DNA of 64,000 nucleotides from Nematopogon swammerdamellus (GCA_946902875.1 OX336359.1:124001-188000), one strand, 5' to 3'; positions 11,011 through 21,354 are shown, counted from the stretch's first letter. Numbers and translations are program-made. The notes: generated from the sequence alone by a model not told the origin.

Positions 11011-11250
11011 ACATACGCCTCTACAATTTTTCTTCAGTCCGCCCGGCCTTCAGCGGTACGGAACCACTGCTTTCCGCTGACGTACTTGATGTCATCGTCC
11101 CGCCTGGCGGGTGGTCTTCCCACACTCCGTTTTCCTGTTCTCGGCCGCTAGCGTAGGACACAGTTACTCCAACGGCGTCGTCTCTTTGGCTGACGTGCCC
11201 AGCCCACCGTCACTTGAACTGAGCCACCCGGTGTCCAATATAGACTACTT
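11011..11250 (+). repeat. Dispersed repeat fragment (ctgctggacatacgcctc)
   Basis: The phrase gtccactgctggacatacgcctctac followed by cttcagcggtacggaacc is a diverged form of a widespread lepidopteran repeat (ctgctggacataggcctcc). A reversed piece, ggctccgtaccgctgaaggccggg, occurs at about 32502. Class not assigned. Confidence 0.5.
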
Positions 11251-11284
11251 TAGTGCGTCGCCGCATTATTATAGTTGTTTTATG

Positions 11285-11570
11285 TAATCCGCTATGGGTG
11301 GCTGAGTCAGAGGGGTCAAAGTACTTGTACATGCACCGACCAGCGACATATAATATTACCTCCGAGGGATGGGAGATTTCCCTTTGGATTGCTGGCTATA
11401 CTGAACTACAGGAGAACACAGCCGAGGCTGCTATGCGGCCATCTTACATCCAGTACGGTGGTACCAACCCATTCGGCTACAATTCGAGCCTACCACCTAG
11501 GTAAGGGGCTAGGGAAGGGACTTACGCATTATTACACCCCGGTTCCGAACGGTGAAGCAGCAGGTGTAGG
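11285..11570 (+). mobile_element. SINE family 2, longer copy
   Basis: The order is gtggctgagtcagaggggtc, tggctatactgaactacaggagaacacagccgaggctg, cagtacggtggtaccaacccattcgg, gagcctaccacctaggtaagg, cttacgcattattacaccccgg. The same order is seen at 29235-29400. The ggtaccaacc...ctaccacctag stretch is the shared 3' module. It abuts a tRNA-like sequence at 11610-11690 on the opposite strand. Confidence 0.6.
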
Positions 11571-11574
11571 CGCC

Positions 11575-11690
11575 ACGTAAATTTTTCCGTCAGGAAATAT
11601 ACTATTGGTACACACCGACCGGATTCGAACCTCGGACCTCTCGCAAGAGAAGCCGACGCCCAGGCCACTCGGCCACCCGCCGTTGCCTCG
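11575..11690 (-). mobile_element. tRNA-derived SINE head (tRNA-like, minus strand)
   Basis: On the minus strand there is an A-box-like TGGCCGAGTGG (plus 11665-11675) and an exact B-box GGTTCGAATCC (plus 11621-11631) about 34 bases apart, as in Leu/Ser-type tRNAs. An AATAGTATATTTCCTGACGG tail follows. The lack of a clean acceptor stem and the repetition near 29425-29490 and 11800-11870 argue for SINE heads rather than functional tRNA genes. Confidence 0.65.
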
Positions 11691-12935
11691 TTACGCACCA
11701 GATCGCGGAGGAATATCCCAGCACGGCTCGCTCCGTTGTTCACTGGGCAACATTCAACCTTCACGGCAGAGGAAATCATAATCAGAGCAACTCATTGGTG
11801 CACGCCGACCGGATTGGAACCACGGACCTAGAGATCAAGACTCCGAAGTCAAGCCCACCTCGAGAAGCCGTCGCATAATATCTGATCTGCCCAACGAGCT
11901 GATCTCCGAGCCGAGCTCGCAGCAGTCAGCACTCGAGCGCGAGGAGTGTGACCTTCGCGGTGAGCCGAGTCATTGCCCGCCTCTCGCTTTGAAGCGGTTC
12001 CGTTTCATCGTCTAATCGTGATTCCCTCTGGAAATGCTAAATGTAGATACATACGCGCCACTTAGACGCGCTGAGTGGCGCGGCTGAGACACACATGCAG
12101 GCTACGCGAGAACACAAAAGATTTCCTTCAATTTCTCCACATTAACTAGATAAAAAGCTCGCGAACTCTCTAATCAGACGCGCAAATAAAACCGGATAAT
12201 CGAGTTGCGCTGATTACACCCCCCCCCCCCCCCTGCCCCTCCCCGCACCCCGCTCCCCGCCCGAACTCACGTTCAAATCACAAAAGGTGAAAAGGTTCGG
12301 AGGACATAATTGTCTGCCCTCTTTAGCTGAACAATTTCTTCTTAGACCGCCTCCGTGTCGCTCTGTCGGCGCCGAGGGCACCATTTGAAATCTTAAAATC
12401 AGCTGTGACCGGCGACAGGATGAGGCGGAGGTGGTGTACGTTTGTTATTTTCCATCGTTTTCGCTGGAGTGTGTGATGAAATTGAGTGTGATGAGAAAGG
12501 CAAGGCTCGTCTAGTTTACAATGAGACGCTTCAGCGGCATCCATTACCTTCGGGCAGCGCGGAGGATGCAGCGCGACTCGCGAGGGAAGCGACAAGATAC
12601 AGTCGAGCAAGTTTGACAATGCTGAGACTTCTCTCTGATTCGTTTGTGTTGGAGAGAAATTTAAGAAAATGTTCTTTCCCGCGCCCGTCTCGCCATTCTA
12701 CCTTGCGTGTAATCACGGCCTTAGAGCACTCCTTATTCTATGCGACTTTTGTGACAATTTAATAACTAAAGGACAAATGACACGTGGCGCAAGAGTGTAA
12801 AGGAAAATCGCAAACCACCCTCTAGCCCTCGAAGCGTGCAGACATCAGAGAACAGAAACTCAGGCGTCAGGAGAGGGACACGGGTGCTTCAAGTGTGGAA
12901 CGCCCGCCGCGAGGGTTCCACACTTTAGTATGACA
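11691..12935. other. No gene recognised; second decayed tRNA-like piece and a C14 run
   Basis: 11790-11870 holds a decayed tRNA-like segment (cgaccggattggaaccacggacc). A C14 homopolymer lies at 12220-12233. Open frames around 12320-12760 exist on both strands; none shows a domain or splice context I trust. Confidence 0.4.
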
Positions 12936-13407
12936 AAAATTCACAGATTTCGTGCCTTACACGACTATCGAGCACATTGAAAATGAATCTACGGAATTCA
13001 AAAAAATATTGTCGCTGAGCGACACGAGAAAGTCGTGATAAGGAAAAGGTTATAGTTGGGTTCTGATGCAGGAGCCGGAAGGAAGCTATAGGAACTCCTA
13101 AACTACACATATGATAAGCCCATCGAGTTTGGGCTCGTTGGATTTGTCTTCGCAAGTACTCTAGTGATATGTTATTTCCAGGGTGGGTGGGATGGAGCCG
13201 AAAGGAAGGCATAGGAACTCCTAAACTACACATGATAAATCCACCATATTTGGGCTCGTTGAATATAGGAATATAGGAATATAGGATAGGTTAGACGATG
13301 CGTCGCTACGCGACGAATCTTCTAACCTAACCTATATTCTTATCTTCTATATCATTATATTGTATTTTTATATTTGATATTTATTAATTTGTTACTTTAG
13401 TTAGACA
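12936..13407 (+). repeat. Minisatellite carrier element A, left part
   Basis: It starts with ttcacagatttcgtgcc, contains two ~120-bp units (ggagccggaaggaagc...taggaactcctaaactacac...tttgggctcgttg...gcaagtactctag) and ends with an AT-rich stretch to ttagttagaca. The sequence from 12936 to about 13320 is an inverted copy of 16280-16790. An intact homologous junction at 42796-42826 shows that 13407 and 16149 were once adjacent. Confidence 0.75.
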
Positions 13408-13444
13408 CTAGCTGAGCCCGCGGCTCCGCTCGCGTGAAATTCGT

Positions 13445-15410
13445 ATTTCAAAGAAGACAGTAAGTAACTGAGGGCGAGGCCGAAGGCCGAGCTGCGTTCA
13501 GGAAGACTATAAACCTTCTCGAAGAAAGTAAGTAACTAAGGGCGAGGCCGAAGGCCGAGCTGCGTTCAGGAAGACTATAAACCTTCTCGAAGAAAGTAAG
13601 TAACAAAGGGCGAGGCCGAAGGCCGAGCTACATTCAGGAAGACCATAAATATTCTCGAAGAAATTACGCAACTGAGGGCGAGACCGAAGGCCGAGCTGCG
13701 TTCAGGAAGACGATAAACATTCTCGAAGACAGTAAGTAACTATGGGCGAAGCCGAAGGCCGAGCTGCGTTCAGGAACAGGATAAACCTTCTCGAAGAAAG
13801 TAAGTAACTAAGGGCGAGGCCGAAGGCCGAGCTGCGTTCAGGAAGACTATAAACCTTCTCGAAGAAAGTAAGTAACTAAGGGCGAGTCCGAAGGCCGAGC
13901 TGCGTTCAGGAAGACTATAAACCTTCTCGAAGAAAGTAAGTAACTAAGGGCGAGGCCGAAGGCCGAGCTGCGTTCAGGAAGACGATAAACCTTATCTAAG
14001 AAAGTAAGTAATTAAGGGCGAGGCCGAAGGCCGAGCTGCGTTCAGGAAGACGATAAACCTTATCTAAGAAAGTAAGTAATTAAGGGCGAGGCCGAAGGCC
14101 GAGCTACATTCAGGAAGACCATAAATATTCTCGAAGAAATTACGCAACTGAGGGCGAGACCGAAGGCCGAGCTGCGTTCAGGAAGACTATAAACCTTCTC
14201 GAAGAAAGCAAGTAACAAACGGCGAAGCCGAAGGCCGAGCTGCGTTCAGGAAGACGATAAACATTCTCGAAGACAGTAAGTAACTATGGGCGAAGCCGAA
14301 GGCCGAGCTGCGTTCAGGAACAGGATAAACCTTCTCGAAGAAAGTAAGTAACTAAGGGCGAGGCCGAAGGCCGAGCTGCGTTCAGGAAGACTATAAACCT
14401 TCTCGAAGAAAGTAAGTAACTAAGGGCGAGTCCGAAGGCCGAGCTGCGTTCAGGAAGACTATAAACCTTCTCGAAGAAAGTAAGTAACTAAGGGCGAGGC
14501 GGAAGGCCGAGCTGCGTTCAGGAAGACGATAAACCTTATCTAAGAAAGTAAGTAATTAAGGGCGAGGCCGAAGGCCGAGCTGCGTTCAGGAAGACGATAA
14601 ACCTTATCTAAGAAAGTAAGTAATTAAGGGCGAGGCCGAAGGCCGAGCTACATTCAGGAAGACCATAAATATTCTCGAAGAAATTACGCAACTGAGGGCG
14701 AGACCGAAGGCCGAGCTGCGTTCAGGAAGACTATAAACCTTCTCGAAGAAAGCAAGTAACAAACGGCGAAGCCGAAGGCCGAGCTGCGTTCAGGAAGACG
14801 ATAAACATTCTCGAAGACAGTAAGTAACTATGGGCGAAGCCGAAGGCCGAGCTGCGTTCAGGAAGAAGATAAACCTTCTCGAAGAAAGTAAGTAACTGAG
14901 GGCGAGGCCGAAGGCCGAGCTGTGTTCAGGAAGACGATAAACCATCTCTAAGAAAGAAAGTAATTAAGGGCGAGGCCGAAGGCCGAGCTGCGTTCAGGAA
15001 GAGGATAAACTTTTTCGATGAAAGTAAGTATCAAAAAGCGAGGCTGAAGGCCGAGCTGCGTTTAGGAAGACTATAAACCTTCTCGAAGAAAGTAAGTAAC
15101 TGAGGGCGATGCCGAAGGCCGAGCTCCGTTTAGGAAGAGGATAAACCATGGGTCAGGCCGAAGGCCGAGCTGCGTTAAGGAAGAGGATTAGCCTTCTTTA
15201 TGAAAGTTAGTAACTGTGGCCGAGGACGAAGGCCGAGCTGTATTCTGGAAGACGATAAACCTTCTCGATTTCTCGATGAAAGTAATGGCGTTTAGATAAA
15301 CGACGATAAAACTTCTTAAATGAAGTAAGTAACTAACGGCGAGGCTTCAGGCTAAGCTGCATTCTGGAATACAATAAACCTCCACGAAGAAAGTAAGTAA
15401 CTAAGGGCGA
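13445..15410. repeat. 68-bp satellite array with 544-bp higher-order repeat
   Basis: About 28 units of the type gggcgaggccgaaggccgag followed by ctgcgttcaggaagacnataaacc and ttctcgaagaaagtaagtaacta. The variant 'tatgggcgaagccg' recurs at 13741, 14285 and 14829, exactly 544 bp (8 x 68) apart, with matching neighbouring variants, so blocks of eight were amplified together. Units decay towards 15.1-15.4 kb. Related arrays are at 22.44-22.74 and 40.55-41.69 kb. Confidence 0.95.
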
Positions 15411-15535
15411 GGCCACCGTCACACCCATCCCCCCTCCCCCCCCCCCCCCCCATTTATTTGTTTTTAGTAGCTATAATTATGATTTTCCTTTAAAAAAACC
15501 GATATTCCCATACAATCTTTAACACTCCGTTTCCG

Positions 15536-15620
15536 TTTCTCCCTCTCCCTCTCCCTCTCCCTCTCCCTCTCCCTCTCCCTCTCCCTCTCCCTCTCCCTCT
15601 CCCTCTCCCTCTCCCTCCCT
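15536..15620. repeat. (CCCTCT)n hexanucleotide microsatellite
   Basis: About 13 tandem ccctct units inside Helitron A, followed by (ACAG)n-like tracts at 15680-15720 and C-rich homopolymers at 15430-15450 and 15845-15860. Open frames through it encode Arg-Gly or Glu-Gly repeats and are not genes. Confidence 0.95.
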
Positions 15621-16148
15621 TCCGTTGAGTCTGGCCATCATCGATACTTGGAGTAAATATGGCAACCCCAAAGATGGTAAACAGACAGACATACAGACAT
15701 ACATACAGACAGACAGAAAGCAGACGTTGGATTTTATTAAAGGTAAGGAAGAAAGGAAAGGATAAGGATAAGGGGGATTCCATCGCTCTACCTCCACCTC
15801 CCCTCCCGCCCCTCCCTCACCCCCCTCCCTATATGCCTCTACTTACCCCCCCCCCCCCCTCTCCCCTCCCCCTTCAGGATATTGTAATGTCATCGGTTCT
15901 TACTCGGGTATGAATGATTCCGTGTCCGTTACATACAAATATTGCCAAGTGCTCTCATATTTCACTTCACTGCTACCCTCATAAGCCATTTAGCGTGATA
16001 GTAAGTAGCCTATAGTTGATGGGAAGAATCAAGCTATGCGTAGAATTTTGTTTTATTAAAATCGGTTTAGTGGTTCTCGAGTTATAAGCGGACAGACAGA
16101 CACTCAGACATACAGAAAGCAGACGTTGGATTTTATTATAGGTAAGGA

Positions 16149-16790
16149 TAATGTCAAGCTTATCTTTTTTTCTGTCTAAATTTTCGTTTACATTTTTAAC
16201 CTGCTTGTGTTTTTGAAAAATAATAAAAAATATATAAATGTAATATTATTATTTTTTTTATTTTGTTGAATTCATTTTCAATGCGACGCATCTTCTAACC
16301 TAACATATTATTCCTATATTCCTATATCCAACGAGCCCAAATATGGTGGATTTATCATGTGTAGTTTAGGAGTTCCTATGGCTTCCTTCCGGCTCCATCA
16401 TCAGGACCCTGGAAATAACATATGACTAGAGTACTTGCGAAGACAAATCCATCGAGCTCAAACACGGTCGATTTATCATGTGTGGTTTAGGAGTTCCTAT
16501 GGCTTCATTCCGGCTCCATCATCAGGACCCTGGACATCATATATGACAAGAGTACTTGCGAAGACAAATCCAACGAGCCCAAACACGATGGGCTTATCAT
16601 GTGTAGTTTAGGAGTTCCTATAGCTTCCTTCCGGCTCCATCATCAGACCCCAACTAACCTTTTCTTTATCCCGACTTTCTCGTGTCGCTCAGTGAAAATA
16701 TTTTTTCGAATTCCGTAGATTCGTTTGCAATTTGCTCGATAGTCGTGTGAGGCACAAAATCTGTGAATTTCTTTTTTCAGAAAGGTTGAG
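16149..16790 (-). repeat. Minisatellite carrier element A, right part (inverted arm)
   Basis: From 16149 the sequence taatgtcaagcttatct continues the carrier and is closely matched at 42826-42955. From about 16290 to 16660 there are three ~128-bp units in inverse orientation (ggagttcctatggcttccttccggctccatcatcaggaccctgg...), then the mirrored terminal segment (gcaatttgctcgatagtcgtgtgaggcac). With 12936-13320 it forms inverted repeats flanking Helitron A. Confidence 0.75.
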
Positions 16791-17113
16791 CTACAGGGCA
16801 AACCCTTAACCCGATCGTCTTTGTTTTAGGCTCAAATTGTAGCTGACTAAACTGCCCAGAGAAGTTTTTCTCAAATTTTTGATATCATTCTTCGTTTCCA
16901 AAATATTGAGGGCCAAAATAAAAAATTCGGAAAAAAAATATTTTTTTTTTTCACTATTTCGGCCATAACTTTTTTCGTTTTTATTATTATATTCCCTTTA
17001 TTTCACATTTTTAAATACATTTACATTAATTTTACATATATTATAACTATAAAAAGTAATAAAAATACACAAAATTAATACAAACAAATAAATATTAAAT
17101 AATTATTATTATT
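16791..17113. other. AT-rich spacer, nothing recognised
   Basis: Poly-A/T-rich sequence between carrier element A and the Helentron-like element. No coding or repeat terminus is identified. Confidence 0.5.
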
Positions 17114-17284
17114 AAACGGTTTTATTTAGCTTGACTCCGTATATTTGTGGCTTTGTTTCTATCTTTGTTTCAAATCTTGCGACAATTTTTTCAACTACTT
17201 CTACTGAACCGATTTTTATGAAACTTTGCACACACATTGAGTTCTCGTGACAATACAATATTATGATAATTTCAACTTGGTAAC

Positions 17285-19086
17285 GAGGGTCTGATGATGG
17301 AGTCAGGAGGTGTATAGTGGAACTCTTCAACTGTTACTAGTAACCCCCTCGAGTTTGGGCTCATTTGGTTGGTTTGGACGAGTGTCCCATACTTCTACCA
17401 ATACACTTGGTGACGAGGGTCTGATGATGGAGTCAGGAGGTGTACAGTGGAACTCTTCAACCGTTACTAGTAACCCCCTCGAGTTTGGGCTCATTTGGTT
17501 TGTTTGGAAGAGTGTCCCATACTTCTACCAATACACTTGGTGACGAGGGTCTAATGATGGAGTCAGGAGGTGGACAGTGGAACTTTTCAACCGTTACTAG
17601 TAACCACCTCGAGTTTGGGCTCATTTGGTTGGTTTGGACGAGTGTCCCATACTTCTACCAATACACTTGGTGACGAGGGTCTGATGATGGAGTCAGGAGG
17701 TGTACAGTGGAACTCTTCAACCGTTACTAGTAACCTCCTCGAGTTTGGGCTCATATGGTTGGTTTGGACGAGTGTCCCATACTTCTACCAATACACTTGG
17801 TGACGAGGGTCTCATGATGGAGTCAGGAGGTGAACAGTGGAACTCTTCAACCGTTACTAGTAACCCCCTCGAGTTTGGGCTCATTTGGTTGGTTTGGACG
17901 AGTGTCCCATACTTCTACCAATACACTTGGTGACGAGGGTCTGATGATGGAGTCAGGAGGTGTACAGTGGAAATCTTCAACCGTTACTAGTAAGCCCCTC
18001 GAGTTTGGGCTCATATGGTTGGTTTGGACGAGTGTCCCATACTTCTCCCAATACACTTGGTGACGAGGGTCTCATGATGGAGTCAGGAGGTGGACAGTGG
18101 AACTCTTCAACCGTTACTAGTAACCCCCTCCAGTTTGGGCTCATTTGGTTGGTTTGGACGAGTGTCCCATACTTCTACCAGTACACTTGGTGACGAGGGT
18201 CTGATGATGGAGTCAGGAGGTGTACAGTGGAACTCTTCAACCGTTACTAGTAACCCCCTCCAGTTTGGGCTCATTTGGTTGGTTTGGACGAGTGTCTCAT
18301 ACTTCTACCAGTACACTTGGTGACGAGGGTCTGATGATGGAGTCAGGAGGTTGACAGTGGAACTCTTCAACCGTTACTAGTAACGCCCTCGAGTTTGGGC
18401 TCATATGGTTGGTTTGGACGAGTGTCCCATACTTCTACCAATACACTTGGTAACGAGGGTCTGATGATGGAGTCAGGAGGTGGACAGTGGAACTCTTCAA
18501 CCGTTACTAGTAACCCCCTCGAGTTTTTGCTCATATGGTTGGTTTGGACGAGTGTCCCTTACTTCTACCAATACACTTGGTGACGAGGATCTGATGATGG
18601 AGTCAGGAGGTGTACAGCGGAACTCTTCAACTGTTACTAGTAACCCCCTCGAGTTTGGGCTCATATGGTTGGTTTGGACGAGTGTCCCATACTTATCCCA
18701 ATACACTTGGTGACGAGGGTCTCATGATGGAGTCAGGAGGTGAACAGTGGAACTCTTCAACCGTTACTAGTAACCCCCTCCAGTTTGGGCTCATTTGGTT
18801 GGTTTGGACGAGTGTCCCATACTTCTACCAGTACACTTGGTGACGAGGGTCTGATGATGGAGTCAGGAGGTGTACAGTTGAACTCTTCAACTGTTACTAG
18901 TAACCCCCTCAAGTTTGGGCTCATTTGGTTGGTTTGGACGAGTGTCCCATACTTCTACCAATATACTTGGTGACGACGGTCTGATGATGGAGTCAGGAGG
19001 TGTACAGTGGAATTTTCTAACCGTTACTAGTAACCCCCTCGAGTTTGGGCTCATTTGGTTTGTTTGGACGAGTGTCCCATACTTGT
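17285..19086 (+). repeat. 130-bp tandem array, 14 units of exact length
   Basis: Unit starts (tgatgatggagtcagg or one-base variants) fall at 17292 + 130n through 18982 with no length change. Only substitutions vary. Each unit carries the 12-bp palindrome GTTACTAGTAAC followed by ccctcgagtttgggctcat. Because 130 is not a multiple of three, successive units shift frame, giving the series of 77-codon open frames that are not genes. The last unit is cut at gtcccatactt and joins helicase-coding sequence. Confidence 0.97.
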
Positions 19087-19435
19087 CGAACGCAAAATGA
19101 AACAGACATACCATGTGTTCAAATTGATTTTGAAAGGGACGGCGGGCACCTTATCCATCCTAAAGCCATACAGTTTCCAGCAAAGTTTAATTATGGAACA
19201 GCTGAGAGACGGATGTTACCGATAATTTTGGCATGGGCCTCCACTGTCCATAAAATGTAGGGCAGTACTGTTGACCATGCTGTCGTGTATTTAGGCTCCA
19301 GAATATTTGAGGAGGGTCAAGCGTATGTTGCATTGAGTCGCGTAAAGTCTTTAGGAGGGCTATGTATTGAGGAGCTTGATTTTGAGAAATTGACAGGCAA
19401 TGAGAGAGTTAGAAAGGATGAGGAGTTTGCGTAAT
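19087..19435 (+). pseudogene. Helitron/Pif1-type helicase, C-terminal fragment (broken)
   Basis: The frame reads [15 protein letters not shown], then [10 protein letters not shown], a TAG stop at 19258, [25 protein letters not shown] and IEELDFEKLTG. WASTVHK...G and YVALSRV are the last conserved motifs of Pif1-like helicases of Helitrons (motifs V and VI). Only about 110 codons are present; the Walker motifs and Rep domain are missing. The stop replaces the Gln kept in the copy at 55744-56136. The fragment starts where the 130-bp array ends. Confidence 0.85.
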
Positions 19436-19471
19436 GAATGATACGAGCCAAAAATCCAACTAAAAACGAGT

Positions 19472-20022
19472 AAATAAAAAAATAGGTAAAAAAACTTTTA
19501 AGTTAAACGGTTTTATTAAAAAAAACTAGAAAAAAAAACATCAGCTGTACAAAAAACTAGAAAATAATAAGGACACAAGCCTGGGCCTTCTTAAGATTTT
19601 ACGTCTAGGTAAGAAATCGTGCAATACTAGCGTGCTGTCTTCTCATGTCGGATGCCAAAGGGCACATTGTGTCGCTGCGTCAGCGGAATAAGTAATAAAT
19701 TGAGACTTTTAACAGACTAATATAAAAACGTGGGGCGTATAATATGCGTAATAACATGCGCCCCACGTTTTTATATTAGGCTGTTAAAAGTCTCAATTTA
19801 TTACTTATTCCGCTGACGCAGCGACACAATGTGCCCTTTGGCATCCGACATGAGAAGACAGCAAGCTAGTATTGTACGATTTCTTACCTAGACGTAAAAT
19901 CTTAAGAAGGCCCAGGCTTGTGTCCTTATTATTTTCTAGTTTTTTGTACAGCTGATGTTTTTTTTTCTAGTTTTTTTTAATAAAACCGTTTAACTTAAAA
20001 GTTTTTTTACCAATTTTTTTTT
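19472..20022. repeat. Long near-perfect palindrome, about 265-bp arms
   Basis: The left arm 19472-19737 and right arm 19759-20022 are near-perfect reverse complements around a 21-bp loop. The arms start and end with ttaaacggttttatt-type ends and contain ggacacaagcctgggcc and cgctgcgtcagcgg. A transcript would form a very long hairpin. A near-identical palindrome is at 55076-55640. It could be the element's 3' terminus or a foldback element inserted next to it. Confidence 0.9.
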
Positions 20023-20344
20023 ACTTTCTCGAATAATTCTTTTTGCACCTTACAGCTCTCATGAATACGCGTCTTTTGGGCCTTTGAATATTATATCTTC
20101 ACAATTCTCCGAGATATAAGGGGATCGCACTTTTTCGTGAAATCGGGGCCTATACTGAAACGAACCAAAAGACATTTTCAATGTCAAAAGTTTGGATCCA
20201 TGGGCTATTTTTCAGGTTTTTTCGATACTGCAGTCATTCGTACCTCTGCTTTCAAAACGAAAAGGTGAGCTTTAGTTAGTGATTGGCGTTTTGCTTATTT
20301 TTGTGCAATGATCTGTAATTTACAAAAGTAAATATTGTTGTATT
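20023..20344. other. Flank of the Tc1 relic, no independent feature
   Basis: AT-rich DNA between the palindrome and the transposase relic, plausibly the Tc1-like element's 5' non-coding region. I could not fix its terminal inverted repeat. Confidence 0.35.
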
Positions 20345-21210
20345 GTGATTTCATATATGCCTCTTATAGCAGCACGTGTGGCTCAGGCCATCGTTTTTCT
20401 TGACGAAGGTCATGCCCAGCGAGATGCGGCAGCCAGACCGCAAGTAGCTCGCACCAGCTCGGCATATGCAGTTAGAAGGTTCAGAGAAACTGGACTCAAT
20501 GCGAGGAGACCGGGAACAGAAGGTGCAGTTCTGCGCGTGACGACCGGTTCATCACGCTCATCGTACTGCGAAATCGGTTCCTCACAGCGGTTGAGGTCCG
20601 ACAGCGGCTCCAACACGCGCGGAATGTGGTCGTCGGTGAGGGAGCGGTCAGGAGAAGAATGCAGGCTGGACAGCCTGCACGACGCCCACCGGCTCATCGT
20701 AGAGCACCGCGTCTCTCCACTACGCTCTGCTCGGCAACACGCTCACTGGACGGCGCGGAGGGATTGGGCAACGTCTTATTCACAGAGGAGTCCATAGTAG
20801 CGCTGAGAGCTCCAGACGGATAAGAACGAGTTTTGAGAAGACCCGGCGAGCGATTTCTCCCCAGAACTACTCGCCAAACCTTGAGCTACCAAGGTGGCTA
20901 CTTAGTTTGGGGAAGCATATGCCAGGAAGATCGGCAGTAACTGAGTATCTGGAAGAGGTCGGCATACCAACACTGAGATGGCCAGCTCGCAGCCCAGACC
21001 TCAATCCTATTGAACACGCCTGGAATATGTTTAAAAGGCGCGTAAAGTGGCTCCGGAACCCTTCAGAAACTCTTTAGGAGCCGAGAGCTGCCACAATGGA
21101 GGCGTGGGAGGGCATTCCTCAAAATGAGATAAGCCTCCAGAGAGAACCTCATTAAGGGGATGCCTGATCGCATGCTGTCAGTCACCAGGGACCGGGGAGG
21201 CAACACATGA
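20345..21210 (+). pseudogene. Tc1-like transposase relic
   Basis: Across three frames one can follow VRRFRETGLNARRPGTG, RFITLIVLRNRFLTAVEVR (helix-turn-helix region), HAHWT, RVLRRPGERF and ARSPDLNPIEHAWNMFKRRVK. The last is the conserved region with the second and third catalytic acidic positions of Tc1/mariner transposases. Several frameshifts and a missing middle (after the GGYLVWGSI segment near 20920) make it non-functional. DDE enzymes of this family cut and paste at TA sites. Confidence 0.85.
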
Positions 21211-21354
21211 TAGTAGAATTAAGAGTCAAATTGATTTTTTTTTATTAAATCAAAACTTTCCTATAGAAATAGCCTTTATCTGAATTTTTTTTTAAATAAA
21301 AGAAACACGTAAATTTATAATTAAATAAAAATAATATAAAATAAAGATATACTA

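Larger units (their letters stand above)
13408..16148 (-). mobile_element. Helitron A (non-autonomous, satellite-bearing)
   Basis: Read on the minus strand, the element begins TCCTTACCTATAATAAAATC after a host A and ends ...GCGGGCTCAGCTAG before a host T, the TC...CTAG ends and A|T target of canonical Helitrons. The homologous empty site is at 42825/42826 (agaca|taatgtc), with no target duplication. GC-rich sequence lies just inside the CTAG end. The interior holds a 68-bp array, a (CCCTCT)n tract and pyrimidine-rich stretches, with no Rep/helicase. A second 5'-end-like sequence (aaagcagacgttggattttatt, near 15717) suggests an extra or nested start. Confidence 0.85.
17114..20022 (+). mobile_element. 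Helentron-like composite element, copy 1
   Basis: The order is: terminal motif ttaaacggttttatttagc (17111), AT-rich leader with aaatcggttcagtag-type sequence on the minus strand, 14 units of a 130-bp repeat, a Helitron-helicase C-terminal coding fragment, and a long palindrome ending ...aataaaaccgtttaact. The outer ends are short inverted repeats of ttaaacggttttatt. Subterminal inverted repeats, minisatellites and a helicase resemble the Helentron branch of rolling-circle transposons; that placement is inference. An inverted copy lies at 55076-57760. Confidence 0.75.

Noticed and set aside
11610..11690. Functional tRNA gene
   Set aside because: A- and B-boxes are present, but there is no clean acceptor stem and the sequence recurs in the same composite repeat at 29.4 kb, so it is a SINE head.
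13445..15410. CRISPR-like array
   Set aside because: Regular 68-bp repeats have no variable spacers and lie in a eukaryotic Helitron; no cas genes.
15490..15797. Arg-Gly and Glu-Gly repeat proteins
   Set aside because: Translations of the (CCCTCT)n microsatellite.
17310..18973. Series of 77-codon open frames spaced 130 bp
   Set aside because: They are the same frame-shifting reading of a 130-bp repeat, not a gene family.
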